Assembly (NCBI GenBank): GCA_016936175.1
Contig: JAFGPN010000010.1
Coordinates: forward strand, 1-33,600
Length of the DNA: 33,600 bases
Direction: 5' to 3'
DNA from: Patescibacteria group bacterium
Lineage (GTDB): Bacteria; Patescibacteriota; Kazan-3B-28; UBA10110
Below are positions 1 through 7,359 of the stretch, one piece after another. Both the position numbers and the translations under genes were made by a program. The notes beneath the pieces were generated by a model, which ran no database searches, was not told the DNA's origin, and saw nothing but the letters and a program-made list of their open reading frames with translations. Each line of letters opens with the position of its first letter. The stretch's first letter is position 1.

Positions 1-639
1 GTCGGCACTGCTGCCACCCAGCCACCACTTGTCACTGCCAAACGGCTCTAGCGCCAACTCTACGGGCAGTATCTGGCCAGAAGGATAGTTAATCTCCGGG
101 ATAGCACCCAACCATGGCACTGGGCAGGTGTTGTCTGCGGGCGTTTCAAAGTTAAGCAAAGAGTCAATCTTAAATGGCTCGCTAACGCCAAGGTCGATGG
201 ACTCGTTGCCCGACCTGGCATTCAGCCACACTTCGCTAAGCGCACCGAACTCGCAGTACCCATCGTCATGAATAGGCTCCCAGGCCAGGGAGACACCACC
301 GAACCCGATAAGGATATCGTCGTAAATGTGATACTCGATCGGATCACCAACAGGAGGCTCGCCAACCAACACGATGTCGAAGTAGCCGCTTAGCCCGGCG
401 AGGTCCACATTCATGGCATAGCCGTTGCCCCAATAAACAGTGGATCCACTGTGAGGTGACACTATCTCAATTGTGACATTAGCGGCTTGAGCTAGCTGAA
501 TAGTGGTGGCGTTATAGACCATCGCTCCCGTGGCGATAACCGCAAAACTTAGGGCAATTGCTAAATGCACCGACCACCCACCGCGCTGTGGGCGGGGCTC
601 TCGAACGGCCTGACTAATTTGAGTGATTAGGTTTTTCAT
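1..639 (-). CDS. Membrane-anchored exported protein, 3' end outside the window
   Basis: An open frame of 213 codons begins at the ATG at 639-637 (minus strand) and runs off the left edge without a stop, so the C-terminus is missing. Residues about 27-50 form one hydrophobic segment after an Arg-rich cytoplasmic stretch (REPRPQRGG), followed by AQA, so the protein is anchored or secreted with the rest outside. The exported part is beta-rich, Gly/Ser/Asp-rich and begins with a PHSGSTVYWG stretch reminiscent of bacterial Ig-like domains; this is only a resemblance. The start lies 6 bp after the stop of the 646-951 gene, so the two form an operon. There is no Shine-Dalgarno sequence; the start is preceded by a TTTTATAAAA palindrome. 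Function unknown. Confidence 0.72.
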   Translation of the reverse strand, partial: MKNLITQISQAVREPRPQRGGWSVHLAIALSFAVIATGAMVYNATTIQLAQAANVTIEIVSPHSGSTVYWGNGYAMNVDLAGLSGYFDIVLVGEPPVGDPIEYHIYDDILIGFGGVSLAWEPIHDDGYCEFGALSEVWLNARSGNESIDLGVSEPFKIDSLLNFETPADNTCPVPWLGAIPEINYPSGQILPVELALEPFGSDKWWLGGSSAD

Positions 640-645
640 TTTGTT

Positions 646-951
646 TTATAAAACCGGGGGTTGTAAAGTCAGCCGACCTTGACTGTCGACATAGATCGAG
701 CCAGTTGGTGTAGCATAAGCATCTCCGTAAAAGAAGTGAGTGGGATCATTATTCCCCCCACTCCCGTTGAGGATGATTTGGCGTTCGTTAGCTTTGGTGC
801 CAAATGAGCGCAGTAGATTACCAATCTGTTGGTTAAACAGCACGACTGCAATTACGGCCAAGCCCACAAAAATAGCCAGACCTATACGGAAAGCCCGGCT
901 TCTCCACCAGTACACCTTGGAAACGGTTGGGTTGTACAACTCCTCCAGCAT
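646..951 (-). CDS. Small single-pass membrane protein, unknown function
   Basis: 101 aa. The N-terminus carries about 20 residues with several Arg/Lys (KVYWWRSRAFR), then one transmembrane helix at residues about 24-41 and a 60-residue exported tail. The tail contains the NNDPTHFFYGDAYATPTGS region, with GSIYVDSQGRLTL near the end. It is the first gene of a two-gene minus-strand unit with the partial gene at 1-639, and is driven by the consensus promoter at 1010-1038 with a leader of about 50 nt. I do not recognise a family. The length, the topology and the pairing with another anchored exported protein suggest an envelope role. That is inference. Confidence 0.68.
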   Translation of the reverse strand: MLEELYNPTVSKVYWWRSRAFRIGLAIFVGLAVIAVVLFNQQIGNLLRSFGTKANERQIILNGSGGNNDPTHFFYGDAYATPTGSIYVDSQGRLTLQPPVL

Positions 952-1009
952 GATTTTGGTTTTTATTTTGGATTTAACCCTTTATTTTGGGGTTTCGACT
1001 CGTTTTCTT

Positions 1010-1038
1010 ATTATACTACAAATTTTCCCCTATGTCAA
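1010..1038 (-). promoter_or_regulatory. Consensus sigma70-type promoter for the 951-1 operon
   Basis: On the minus strand TTGACA (1038-1033) and TATAAT (1015-1010) are both exact consensus hexamers with a 17-bp spacer. Transcription should begin near 1003, about 50 nt before the ATG at 951. One arm of a 14-bp inverted repeat (1039-1052) abuts the -35 box. Confidence 0.85.
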
Positions 1039-1115
1039 CCCCGCACTTAACCCGGTTCTAGGTTATTGCTACGGGGTATGACTAGGCGTCATTCAGATAA
1101 AGGTTAAGTGCGGGG
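1039..1115. repeat. 14-bp perfect inverted repeat in a divergent intergenic region
   Basis: CCCCGCACTTAACC at 1039-1052 is exactly inverted at 1102-1115 (GGTTAAGTGCGGGG), with 49 bp between the arms and 63 bp start-to-start, close to six helical turns. The left arm touches the -35 box of the minus-strand promoter and the right arm lies just upstream of rpmE. It could be a pair of operator sites for one regulator or a long-loop hairpin. The sequence does not decide between these. Confidence 0.6.
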
Positions 1116-1165
1116 CTTGCGTACTAATAATAAAGGTGGTAGTTTATCAGGGTATAACTCTATAT

Positions 1166-1408
1166 ATGAAGAAGGATATCCACCCAACTTATTACCCCAA
1201 GACAAAGATCCAGTGCGCCTGTGGCAATGTGCTGGAGGTCGGTTCAGCGGTAGAAAACCTAAAGATTGAGGTCTGCTCGGCCTGTCATCCTTTATATACC
1301 GGTAAGCAGAAATTGTTGGATAAAGCTGGTCGGGTGGAGAAATTTAAGGCCAGAATGGCAAAAACTACGGCCAAACAGACAGCCAAAAAGGCCAAGCCAG
1401 CTAAGTAA
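1166..1408 (+). CDS. rpmE: 50S ribosomal protein L31
   Basis: Component of the large ribosomal subunit. The protein starts MKKDIHPTYYP, the classic L31 N-terminus, so the ATG at 1166 is chosen over the upstream in-frame GTG at 1136, which would add ten non-conserved residues. The IQCACGN motif and the VCSACHP motif supply a CxC plus CxxC pattern, consistent with a zinc-binding type L31. The last 25 residues are Lys/Ala-rich, longer than in many L31 proteins (80 aa in total). A TATAAC hexamer at 1153-1158 ends 7 bp before the ATG, so the mRNA may be leaderless. A GGTGG stretch at 1135-1139 is too far away to serve this start. prfA follows in the same direction, as is common for rpmE-prfA pairs. 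Confidence 0.93.
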   Translation: MKKDIHPTYYPKTKIQCACGNVLEVGSAVENLKIEVCSACHPLYTGKQKLLDKAGRVEKFKARMAKTTAKQTAKKAKPAK

Positions 1409-1412
1409 TCAA

Positions 1413-1526
1413 CCCCGTTAGAAGTCGCTGATGAGATCTGCCACCCTAATCGACAGCCAGCGGAGCGACGGTTGGCTATGTGTGGTCAAAGATTATTCCC
1501 CAGGCTACTCCGAACTTCTAATGGGG
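1413..1526. repeat. 114-bp structured element with 13-bp terminal inverted repeats
   Basis: Between rpmE and prfA, 1413-1425 (CCCCGTTAGAAGT) pairs with 1514-1526 (ACTTCTAATGGGG) over 13 bp with one G-T pair. Inside, 1455-1461 pairs with 1471-1477 and 1441-1444 with 1482-1485, so an RNA copy would be a branched stem-loop. The end sequence closely matches the ends of the shorter element at 3577-3654, which suggests a dispersed family. It may also end or process the rpmE transcript; no U-tract is obvious. Confidence 0.55.
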
Positions 1527-1537
1527 CAAGTTTTCTT

Positions 1538-1543
1538 TATAAT
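1538..1543 (+). promoter_or_regulatory. Probable -10 box for prfA
   Basis: Exact TATAAT at 1538-1543, giving a predicted start near 1550 and a leader of about 26 nt before the ATG at 1576. No convincing -35 hexamer is seen at the right distance, because that position falls in the 3' arm of the 1413-1526 element. Confidence 0.5.
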
Positions 1544-1575
1544 AGGTACAGGATAAGTATGCCTGTGTTATAAAT

Positions 1576-2625
1576 ATGGATAACCGCATCAGCGCCATTA
1601 AGGAAGAACTGGCTGGAATCGAAGAGAAACTCTCTGCGATTCAATCCTTAATGCCCGACGAAATCAAGACCCTGTCCCGTCGCCAATCACAGATAAATAA
1701 GGTGCTGGCGATAGCAGACAGGTTGGCTATCACTCAAAAGAGTATCTCCGACAACCGCGAGATAGCAGCCAATGAAACCGGCGAGTTGGCCGAACTAGCG
1801 AGCCAAGAACTTAAAACATTAGAGCTGGATCAGACCAAGTACGAACAGGAGCTCAACTATCTACTTAATCCGGACAGCGCTGACTTTGCAAAAGACGTTA
1901 TCTTGGAGATTCGGGCTGGCACTGGTGGGGATGAGGCGGCCATCTTCGCCGGAGATTTGGCGCGGATGTACACTCGGTTTGCCACCGAACGGGGCTGGAA
2001 GGTTACTCCCCTGTCATTAAGCCCAACTGAAGGTGGCGACGGATATAAAGAAGCGCTAATTCAGATAGAGGGCGAGGGCGCCTTCGCTAAGTTTAGGTTT
2101 GAAAGTGGCGTGCATCGGGTTCAGCGTGTGCCAGAGACCGAGGCCAAGGGTCGTATTCATACCTCGACGGCTACGGTTGCCGTGATGCCGATAGCCGAAC
2201 AAGTGGATATCGAGCTCAAGCCAGAGGATTTAAGAATCGACGTGTTTCACTCTTCCGGCAAAGGTGGACAATCGGTTAACACTACCGACTCGGCCGTGCG
2301 GATTACTCACCTCCCTACCGGCACGGTGGCCACCTGTCAGACAGAGCGCTCACAAACTCAGAACAAAGAAAAAGCTATGGCGGTTTTAAGGACTCGCATC
2401 TTAGATGCCCAGCACGAGAAACAGGACAAGGAGCGAACAGAAAATCGGCGCGCCCAGATCGGCACCGGCAAACGTAGCGAAAAGATTCGCACCTACAACT
2501 TCCCCCAAGATCGGATAACCGACCACCGAATTAACGAGAACTGGCATAACATTCAAAAGATTCTCGAAGGTGAGTTAGGGCCAATCATCTTAGCCTTAGA
2601 GACAGCCGAATCTGCCCTAAATTAA
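1576..2625 (+). CDS. prfA: Peptide chain release factor 1
   Basis: Class I release factor that reads UAA and UAG in the ribosomal A site and triggers peptidyl-tRNA hydrolysis. At 349 aa it has full family length. The catalytic GGQ is at residues about 230-232 in [20 protein letters not shown]. The stop-codon recognition tripeptide sits in [20 protein letters not shown] at 186-188 fits the RF1 PxT pattern rather than the RF2 SPF pattern. The N-terminal 100 residues are the helical domain 1. It starts at ATG 1576 without a clear Shine-Dalgarno sequence. Several genes in the window end in TGA, so a TGA-reading factor (RF2) is expected elsewhere in this genome. No prmC gene follows; a GIY-YIG gene does. 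Confidence 0.96.
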   Translation: MDNRISAIKEELAGIEEKLSAIQSLMPDEIKTLSRRQSQINKVLAIADRLAITQKSISDNREIAANETGELAELASQELKTLELDQTKYEQELNYLLNPDSADFAKDVILEIRAGTGGDEAAIFAGDLARMYTRFATERGWKVTPLSLSPTEGGDGYKEALIQIEGEGAFAKFRFESGVHRVQRVPETEAKGRIHTSTATVAVMPIAEQVDIELKPEDLRIDVFHSSGKGGQSVNTTDSAVRITHLPTGTVATCQTERSQTQNKEKAMAVLRTRILDAQHEKQDKERTENRRAQIGTGKRSEKIRTYNFPQDRITDHRINENWHNIQKILEGELGPIILALETAESALN

Positions 2626-2630
2626 AAAAT

Positions 2631-2662
2631 CGTTGTCATTGCGAGCATTAGCGAAGCAATCT
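2631..2662 (+). repeat. Dispersed palindromic repeat, left copy flanking the GIY-YIG gene
   Basis: GTCATTGCGAG (2635-2645) followed by GCGAAGCAATCT (2651-2662). The same core appears inverted at 2960-2993 and again at 11968-12036 inside the RNA methyltransferase gene. This kind of short repeat is common in many bacterial genomes. Confidence 0.75.
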
Positions 2663-2669
2663 CGCCGCT

Positions 2670-2957
2670 ATGGCTTACTATATATACATCGCCACCAATA
2701 TCCACAACACCGTTCTATACACAGGAGTGACAAACGATCTAATTCGTAGAGTTTTTGAGCACAAACAACAAACACCCAGAGCTTTCACAACAAAATATCG
2801 TGTGACCAAATTGGTTTATTACGAGGAATGCGACAATCCAGAATCGGCAATTTCTCGCGAAAAACAGATAAAAGCTGGGTCAAGATATAAAAAATTATCC
2901 CTGATTCGATTAAAAAATCCCAATCTCCGAGATTTATACAAAGAGATTATCGGATAA
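2670..2957 (+). CDS. GIY-YIG domain endonuclease-like protein (UPF0213/YhbQ type)
   Basis: 95 aa, a stand-alone GIY-YIG nuclease domain. Residues 4-7 (YIYI) and 17-19 (YTG) form the paired core motif. RR at 26-27 and the ISREKQIK segment at 61-68 supply the expected basic residues and a catalytic Glu at 64. Such small proteins are widespread; their role is poorly settled and they are usually annotated as excinuclease ABC C subunit-like. The gene begins 7 bp after one copy of a dispersed repeat and ends 2 bp before an inverted copy, so gene and repeats look like one unit. There is no Shine-Dalgarno sequence before the ATG, and the coding sequence is more AT-rich than its neighbours, both consistent with insertion. 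Confidence 0.9.
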   Translation: MAYYIYIATNIHNTVLYTGVTNDLIRRVFEHKQQTPRAFTTKYRVTKLVYYEECDNPESAISREKQIKAGSRYKKLSLIRLKNPNLRDLYKEIIG

Positions 2958-2959
2958 AA

Positions 2960-2993
2960 GATTGCCGCGCTTCGCTCGCAATGACAATAACGG
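2960..2993 (-). repeat. Dispersed palindromic repeat, right inverted copy flanking the GIY-YIG gene
   Basis: AGATTGC (2960-2966) and CTCGCAATGAC (2976-2986), then AATAACG, mirror the copy at 2631-2662. The outer ends differ only by a 3-nt length change. Together they make a 363-bp inverted-repeat unit enclosing the GIY-YIG gene. Confidence 0.75.
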
Positions 2994-2994
2994 G

Positions 2995-3576
2995 TTAAAG
3001 GCCGAGATAGTTTTTGACGATTCGCTTAACCGCCCTGACGGTTTCTTCTAAGTGACCGTCACGGTTCACCACACTATAGGCAAATATATTTTCTTTAGTC
3101 ATTGCCTCTTTGGCCAAGCGCAATCGCTTATCGATATCTTCCACGCTGGTTCCCCGCTCCATCAGCCGTTTTTTTATTATTTGGATTGATTCTGGTCTAA
3201 TAAATATCACTAATGCGTCTGGGTTGTGTCGTTGAATTCTTAGAGCTTCGATTGGATCAACCCTAAGCAGTGGGACCAAGCCTTCCATCGTCGGCCGGCG
3301 CAGATCTTGCCGTCGCGTTCCGTAGTAGTTGTTATCGAAATCGACATATTCTAAGAGCAGGTCTTGTTTGATCATCTCCTTAAATCGCTCGCGGCTAACA
3401 AAATGATGGGCCACTCCTCGTTTTTCTCCCGGGCGAGGTGCGCGAGTGGTAGTAGTTACCACTTTTTTAAGCGGTAGCCATTTTGATATTTCGTTAGCTA
3501 CCACGTCCTTACCAGCCGCCGATGGTCCGGTAATGACAACTAATTTGTTAGTTAGCTTACTTTTGGCGTAGTTCAT
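2995..3576 (-). CDS. gmk: Guanylate kinase
   Basis: Phosphorylates GMP to GDP with ATP. 193 aa, normal family length. The P-loop GPSAAGKD is at residues 17-24; the usual Ser/Thr after the Lys is Asp here. TTTTRAPRPGEKRG with HHFVS is the GMP-binding region and NYYGTRR follows. The C-terminal lid and helices (RLRLAKEAMTKEN) are typical. It is the last gene of the minus-strand operon that begins at lgt, 70 bp after the rluD-type gene with a hairpin element in the gap. ATG at 3576. An alternative reading would be a generic P-loop kinase, but the GMP-binding signature makes guanylate kinase much more likely. Confidence 0.9.
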   Translation of the reverse strand: MNYAKSKLTNKLVVITGPSAAGKDVVANEISKWLPLKKVVTTTTRAPRPGEKRGVAHHFVSRERFKEMIKQDLLLEYVDFDNNYYGTRRQDLRRPTMEGLVPLLRVDPIEALRIQRHNPDALVIFIRPESIQIIKKRLMERGTSVEDIDKRLRLAKEAMTKENIFAYSVVNRDGHLEETVRAVKRIVKNYLGL

Positions 3577-3654
3577 CCCGTTAAAAATCTACTTAGCGTA
3601 TTAGAACTAACTATCTCAAGTAATTGGTTGTCCCGATAAGTGATTTCTAACGGG
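3577..3654. repeat. 78-bp hairpin element between the rluD-type gene and gmk
   Basis: CCCGTTAAAAATC (3577-3589) and GATTTCTAACGGG (3642-3654) are inverted with one mismatch. Read on the minus strand the ends are CCCGTTAGAAATC and GATTTTTAACGGG, very like the 1413-1526 element. It supplies the rluD-type stop codon (3647-3649) and stops one base before the gmk ATG, so it could influence gmk translation or mRNA processing. Confidence 0.55.
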
Positions 3655-4510
3655 ACGAGTTCAAAAAATTAGTTAGGTCGGCCGGCAGAGGGGCGGTAAA
3701 GCTTTTCGGTTTACCGTTTTTATCCACGAATTCTATTTTAGCTGCGTGAAGAAATTGGCGCGATAGTCCGGCTGTCTTTTGGCCGTACATCTCATCGCCC
3801 GCCACCGGATAACCCAAAGCTTTTAGGTGAACTCGAATTTGGTGAGTTCTGCCGCTTTCCGGGCACACCTCCACCAAGCTGAATCCCGACAGATATTCTA
3901 TCGCTTGGTAAAAGCTTTTGGCAGTTCGCCCTTTGGCACCTACCTCGAATTTTCCGTTCCGACCGCGCTTAATCGGTAAATCTAAATAAGCTCTAACTGG
4001 AGTGATTTTTCCGACCAATAATGCTAAATAAGTTTTTTTTACCAAATGTTTAGCGAATAGTTGTGAGAGAAACTCTTTGGTTTTGAGATTGCGTGCCACT
4101 AATACTACCCCGGAGGTGTCTTTATCTAATCGGTGGATTAGGTACGCCTCGGAAAAAGTAGCTTCTAAGATATCTAACAGCGTGCCGCTGTGGTGGCGAC
4201 CCGCCGGATGCATAACTAATCCGGCTGGTTTATTTAACACTATTAAGTTTTTATCTTGGTGAATAATCGAAAGTTTGAGTTTAGGTTTAGCGGTGGCTGT
4301 TTTAGCCACAATAGTAACACCGACTCTCTGCCCTCGTTTGAGCAGAAGCTTGGCCTTGGCTATCTTGCCATCTACCAGTACTTGCTTTGCCTTAATGGCA
4401 ACTGACCACTGATTACGCGAACGAGCCGGCTGACGCTTAACTAAAAAAGCGTCCAGGCGCATGCCAGCCTGGTTTGGTAACACTTTAAAACTTAGTTTAT
4501 GGTTGACCAT
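3647..4510 (-). CDS. RluA/RluD family rRNA pseudouridine synthase
   Basis: Converts specific uridines to pseudouridine in large-subunit rRNA. 287 aa with an N-terminal S4 RNA-binding domain (about 16-63) and the catalytic domain after it. The signature HRLDKDTSG is at 126-134, with catalytic Asp at about 129. NKPAGLVMHPAGRH (93-106) and the ESGRTHQIRVHLK motif are also typical. The family is certain; assigning RluD rather than RluC from sequence alone is not. ATG 4510 overlaps the lspA 3' end by 14 bp, which implies translational coupling; the same lspA-rluD adjacency is common in bacteria. The last codons lie in the 3577-3654 hairpin element. Confidence 0.93.
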   Translation of the reverse strand: MVNHKLSFKVLPNQAGMRLDAFLVKRQPARSRNQWSVAIKAKQVLVDGKIAKAKLLLKRGQRVGVTIVAKTATAKPKLKLSIIHQDKNLIVLNKPAGLVMHPAGRHHSGTLLDILEATFSEAYLIHRLDKDTSGVVLVARNLKTKEFLSQLFAKHLVKKTYLALLVGKITPVRAYLDLPIKRGRNGKFEVGAKGRTAKSFYQAIEYLSGFSLVEVCPESGRTHQIRVHLKALGYPVAGDEMYGQKTAGLSRQFLHAAKIEFVDKNGKPKSFTAPLPADLTNFLNSSR

Positions 4511-4958
4511 ATCGATATGTTATCAGTAGCATCAAGATTACGCCGCTAACCACCAGCACATCTGCCACATTAAAAACCGGCAACCAGGGAGATAAAGCGA
4601 CAAAATCGCGGACAAAACCCAGACTAATCCGATCGATTAGATTGCTTAGCCCGCCGGCGATGCTTAATACCAATCCCAACACCATTACCGAATGGCGGGT
4701 GTGGCGTTGAAAAAATATCCACAGCAAAAATAGCAGAAAGACTACCATTAGCCCTACGGATAAATAGTAGGGCAGTTCAATGCCAAACGATATGCCGTGG
4801 TTCTGATGCCAAGTAAGCCACCAATAGCGGCCCTGATCCGGGGAGAGTTCGAGCGGCCCTTGGGCCATCCAAACTACCGATTTAATTAGTTGATCTAGGG
4901 CCACTAAAACACCGCCGCCCAAGGCAAGCCAGAGCAATTTGTACACAATTTTTAACAT
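4497..4958 (-). CDS. lspA: Lipoprotein signal peptidase (signal peptidase II)
   Basis: Inner-membrane aspartyl protease that removes the signal peptide from diacylglyceryl prolipoproteins after Lgt has acted. 153 aa from the ATG at 4958; an in-frame TTG at 4964 would add two residues. Four hydrophobic segments are visible. Family blocks occur in order: LDQLIKS (21-27), NHGISFGI (53-60), SNLIDR with catalytic Asp at about 109, and FNVADV with catalytic Asp at about 133. It follows the DksA/TraR-like gene by a few bases and overlaps the rluD-type gene. Its partner Lgt begins the same operon, and the lipoproteins at 24.8-26.9 kb are probable substrates. Confidence 0.95.
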   Translation of the reverse strand: MLKIVYKLLWLALGGGVLVALDQLIKSVVWMAQGPLELSPDQGRYWWLTWHQNHGISFGIELPYYLSVGLMVVFLLFLLWIFFQRHTRHSVMVLGLVLSIAGGLSNLIDRISLGFVRDFVALSPWLPVFNVADVLVVSGVILMLLITYRYGQP

Positions 4959-4966
4959 TACCAAGT

Positions 4967-5344
4967 CTAAGCCTCGTGCTCGATACAGGTAGCAGCGGCT
5001 GGATAGGCCTTAAGCCGATCTTCCGGAATAAGCTCACCACCCCCAGCGCAAACACCGTAACTGCCGGTCGCCATATTGGCCAAAGCAGTATTAACCTCGT
5101 TAAGTGATTTAACTGCATCAGCAACTAAAGCCGAGGTTTCGTCAAAGTTGACCACCTCGTCGACTGCTTCGTCATCATCCTCCGAAGCGTCTGGATTAAA
5201 TTCCTGAAATTTTGGAATGTACCGATCGGCTTCGGCATCGTAGGTGGCCAGATCGGTGAGTATCTTCTCTAAGCGAGCTTTTTCTTGAATTAACGCCTGT
5301 TTTTGGGCGTCTAAGAAATCCTGACTATAGGGCAACTGGTTCAT
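4967..5344 (-). CDS. DksA/TraR-type protein with a degenerate zinc finger
   Basis: 125 aa. An N-terminal helical region (about 8-35), an acidic middle (DASEDDDEAVDE, 52-63) and a C-terminal DksA/TraR-like finger. The landmark GSYGVC, then IPEDRLKAYPAAATC is clear. The family has two CxxC pairs; here the first is C99-A-G-G102 and the second is C120-I-E-H123, leaving two Cys plus one His, so zinc binding may be weakened or lost, as in zinc-independent DksA paralogues. These proteins bind the RNA polymerase secondary channel. The gene sits directly before lspA in the operon, a position seen for DksA-like genes in many bacteria. Confidence 0.8.
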   Translation of the reverse strand: MNQLPYSQDFLDAQKQALIQEKARLEKILTDLATYDAEADRYIPKFQEFNPDASEDDDEAVDEVVNFDETSALVADAVKSLNEVNTALANMATGSYGVCAGGGELIPEDRLKAYPAAATCIEHEA

Positions 5345-5348
5345 AACC

Positions 5349-6365
5349 TTAATGATTAATTAATTTTTCGATATTGCTAAGATTTGGTCTGGTCCCCATC
5401 AGAATTAGACGATCCCCCTCCTGGATCTCGGTATCACCCAGTGGATTGATAATAGCATTTCCATCACTTCTGTGAATTACCAACACGGTTACCCCAGATT
5501 TACGATTGGCGAGATACTTCTCTACAGAACTACCCACCAGCGACGAATTGGAACCAACTGTAGCATCCGATATCTGCACTTCACTACTGGATGGATCTAA
5601 TACGCTGTCCACAAAATCCGCTACACCTGAACGAAGGGCAAAGGTGGCCATCCGAAAAGCGCTAATCTGATATGGCGAAACTGCCCGATTGGCCCCTACT
5701 CGAATTAATTTGGCTACTGCGGTATCGGTATTAGCCCGAGCCACAATAAACAAGTCGCTATTTATCGTTCGAGCCGTGATAACCGTAAGCACGTTATCGC
5801 TATCCCTCCCCAAGGTTGAGATTAGACCTTTGGCTGACATAATACCGGCCTCCAGCATTACGTCCTCATTGGTGGCATCGCCTACTACACATAGATAACC
5901 CTTTAATCGACAGACCTCTATTACCTCGGGGTCGATCTCTATCACCACAAACGGAACGTTCTCTTTGGTCAGCTCTTCGACCACTTTTTCTCCCACGCGA
6001 CCAAAGCCGCAGACCAAGTAGTGATCTCTCAGATTTTGAATCTTGCCTTGCATTTGACGATTACGATAATCCGGATCTAACCGGGAAGCTAAAATATACT
6101 CTCCAAATACTCTGATTACATAGTATAAGGTAACTATTCCAAAGACAATCAGCAGGATGGTAAATACTGTACCGGCCGGACTTAGCGGATTTACCTCTTT
6201 GTACCCCACCGTTGCCAGGGTAATGACTACCATATATATGGCGTCTAAAAATGCCCACCCCTCGATTACCATATAGCCGACGGTGCCGACCGCAATCAAA
6301 CCGATTACCACTGCAAACAGGGCAATAAAACTGGTTTTACTAATTACCTGATCGTTTTTATTCAC
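5349..6365 (-). CDS. Two-helix potassium channel with RCK/TrkA domains
   Basis: 338 aa MthK/Kch-like K+ channel subunit, expected to act as a tetramer in the cytoplasmic membrane. TM1 is at about 11-33, a pore helix at 38-50, the selectivity filter TVGY at 52-55, and TM2 at 65-90. The cytoplasmic RCK N-lobe begins at about 114 with the Rossmann motif GFGRVG (120-125), acidic residues at the end of strand 2 (VIEIDP) and GDATNEDV. A TrkA-C domain forms the last 75 residues (GDRLILMGT). The start is GTG at 6365, overlapping the rmuC gene by 8 bp. Gating by nucleotide, Ca2+ or another ligand cannot be decided from sequence. Confidence 0.93.
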   Translation of the reverse strand: MNKNDQVISKTSFIALFAVVIGLIAVGTVGYMVIEGWAFLDAIYMVVITLATVGYKEVNPLSPAGTVFTILLIVFGIVTLYYVIRVFGEYILASRLDPDYRNRQMQGKIQNLRDHYLVCGFGRVGEKVVEELTKENVPFVVIEIDPEVIEVCRLKGYLCVVGDATNEDVMLEAGIMSAKGLISTLGRDSDNVLTVITARTINSDLFIVARANTDTAVAKLIRVGANRAVSPYQISAFRMATFALRSGVADFVDSVLDPSSSEVQISDATVGSNSSLVGSSVEKYLANRKSGVTVLVIHRSDGNAIINPLGDTEIQEGDRLILMGTRPNLSNIEKLINH

Positions 6366-7359
6366 CCCGTTTCTCCCCGGTCAATTGTGGTTGTTTGTCG
6401 GTTTCGGCCAAGTAGGTCATCCGACCCCTAACCTTGCCAATCAATTTTTTATATTCGCTATAAGCATTGGTAATCATAGTGCTACCCCGCGACACTTGGT
6501 TTTCTAACACCGTCTCCATCTCGTTTAAAATTCTGTCTAGGTCTTCTAAAAAACCAGTGACCTGTTGTTCGTCGTAGTTGGCTAACGTTCGGCTGTGAAG
6601 ATTACGAAAAGCCAAGATGTAGGGCAACGCCATACTATAAGGCAATAGAATAACCGCCCGGCTATAGGCATACTGATGCGCGTCAATTAAGACCGAATAA
6701 AGCGCATCGGGGATAAGCATCATCGCCTGGTCATAAGTAACTGGCGGATGGATATAGCTAGCCACTTCTTTAACTTTTTTGGTTACCTCAAGCTCGGCTT
6801 TTTTAATCAACCTTTGGCGCACGGTCTCGTCTGTCTCGGTTTCTAATCGAGCCAGCTCATCCAGCGCTACTATCTTAGAATCCATCGGCATAATGCGACC
6901 ATCGGCTAATTTTAATCCAAATTCTACCGGCTTGCCCTCGATTCGATAGTCAAACACTATCCATTCGGGCGGAAAGTTTTTAAATATCTCCCTCAGCAGG
7001 TTCTCGCCAGCAATGCCCTTGGATTTAGAACCCCTAAACAGGCTCTCGATATTTTTTATTGAACCCTGAACCGCAGCATTGTATTCGTTTTCGGATCGTT
7101 GACGCTCTTCTTGGCGAGTTTTTAGCTGAGCGATAGTATCGCTAAGCGATCTGAGCTCGGAGCGAAGAGTCTGGTCTACCTCTTTAGCTATCTTCTGATC
7201 GACCTGCACGCTCTGAGTGTTCTTCATTAACAGATCAAGAGTCTTGCTGATTACCGATAGATCGGAGTTAACGGGCGCAGAAGGGCGAGATAACAACCAC
7301 ACCACCATACTAATGGCGGCCAGAGCAATCAATCCGATAACTATGAGGGCAGTTGTCAT
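6358..7359 (-). CDS. rmuC: RmuC family protein
   Basis: 333 aa. One N-terminal membrane helix (2-24), a coiled-coil stretch rich in Gln/Arg/Glu (about 40-90), then the RmuC nuclease-like domain. Recognisable blocks are GENLLREIF (about 118), the LADGRIMPMDSK region, and the VTYDQAMMLIPDALYS and AVILLPYSMALPYILA stretches. RmuC is linked to restraint of recombination-driven DNA inversion in E. coli; the biochemical activity is a predicted endonuclease. It overlaps lgt by 4 bp (ATGA) and the channel gene by 8 bp, so it is translated as part of the operon. Confidence 0.9.
   Translation of the reverse strand: MTTALIVIGLIALAAISMVVWLLSRPSAPVNSDLSVISKTLDLLMKNTQSVQVDQKIAKEVDQTLRSELRSLSDTIAQLKTRQEERQRSENEYNAAVQGSIKNIESLFRGSKSKGIAGENLLREIFKNFPPEWIVFDYRIEGKPVEFGLKLADGRIMPMDSKIVALDELARLETETDETVRQRLIKKAELEVTKKVKEVASYIHPPVTYDQAMMLIPDALYSVLIDAHQYAYSRAVILLPYSMALPYILAFRNLHSRTLANYDEQQVTGFLEDLDRILNEMETVLENQVSRGSTMITNAYSEYKKLIGKVRGRMTYLAETDKQPQLTGEKRGE

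Noticed and set aside
1045-1109. Integron attC site, because ACTTAAC and GTTAAGT fit RYYYAAC and GTTRRRY
   Set aside because: The inner L boxes and complementary centre are absent, no integrase or cassette array is present, and the outer arms extend beyond the core as a plain inverted repeat.
1136-1165. Upstream GTG start for L31
   Set aside because: Family members begin at MKKDIHP, matching the ATG at 1166.
1426-1513. Hammerhead ribozyme, because CTGATGAG follows the 5' stem
   Set aside because: The required GAAA after stem II is missing its G (CAAAG is present), stem III is not convincing, and other arrangements leave no stem I. The match is probably chance.
1576-2625. Recoded UGA genetic code, as in some CPR lineages with only RF1
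   Set aside because: lgt, lipoprotein 2 and paralogue 5 end in TGA at overlapping gene junctions, so UGA behaves as a stop.
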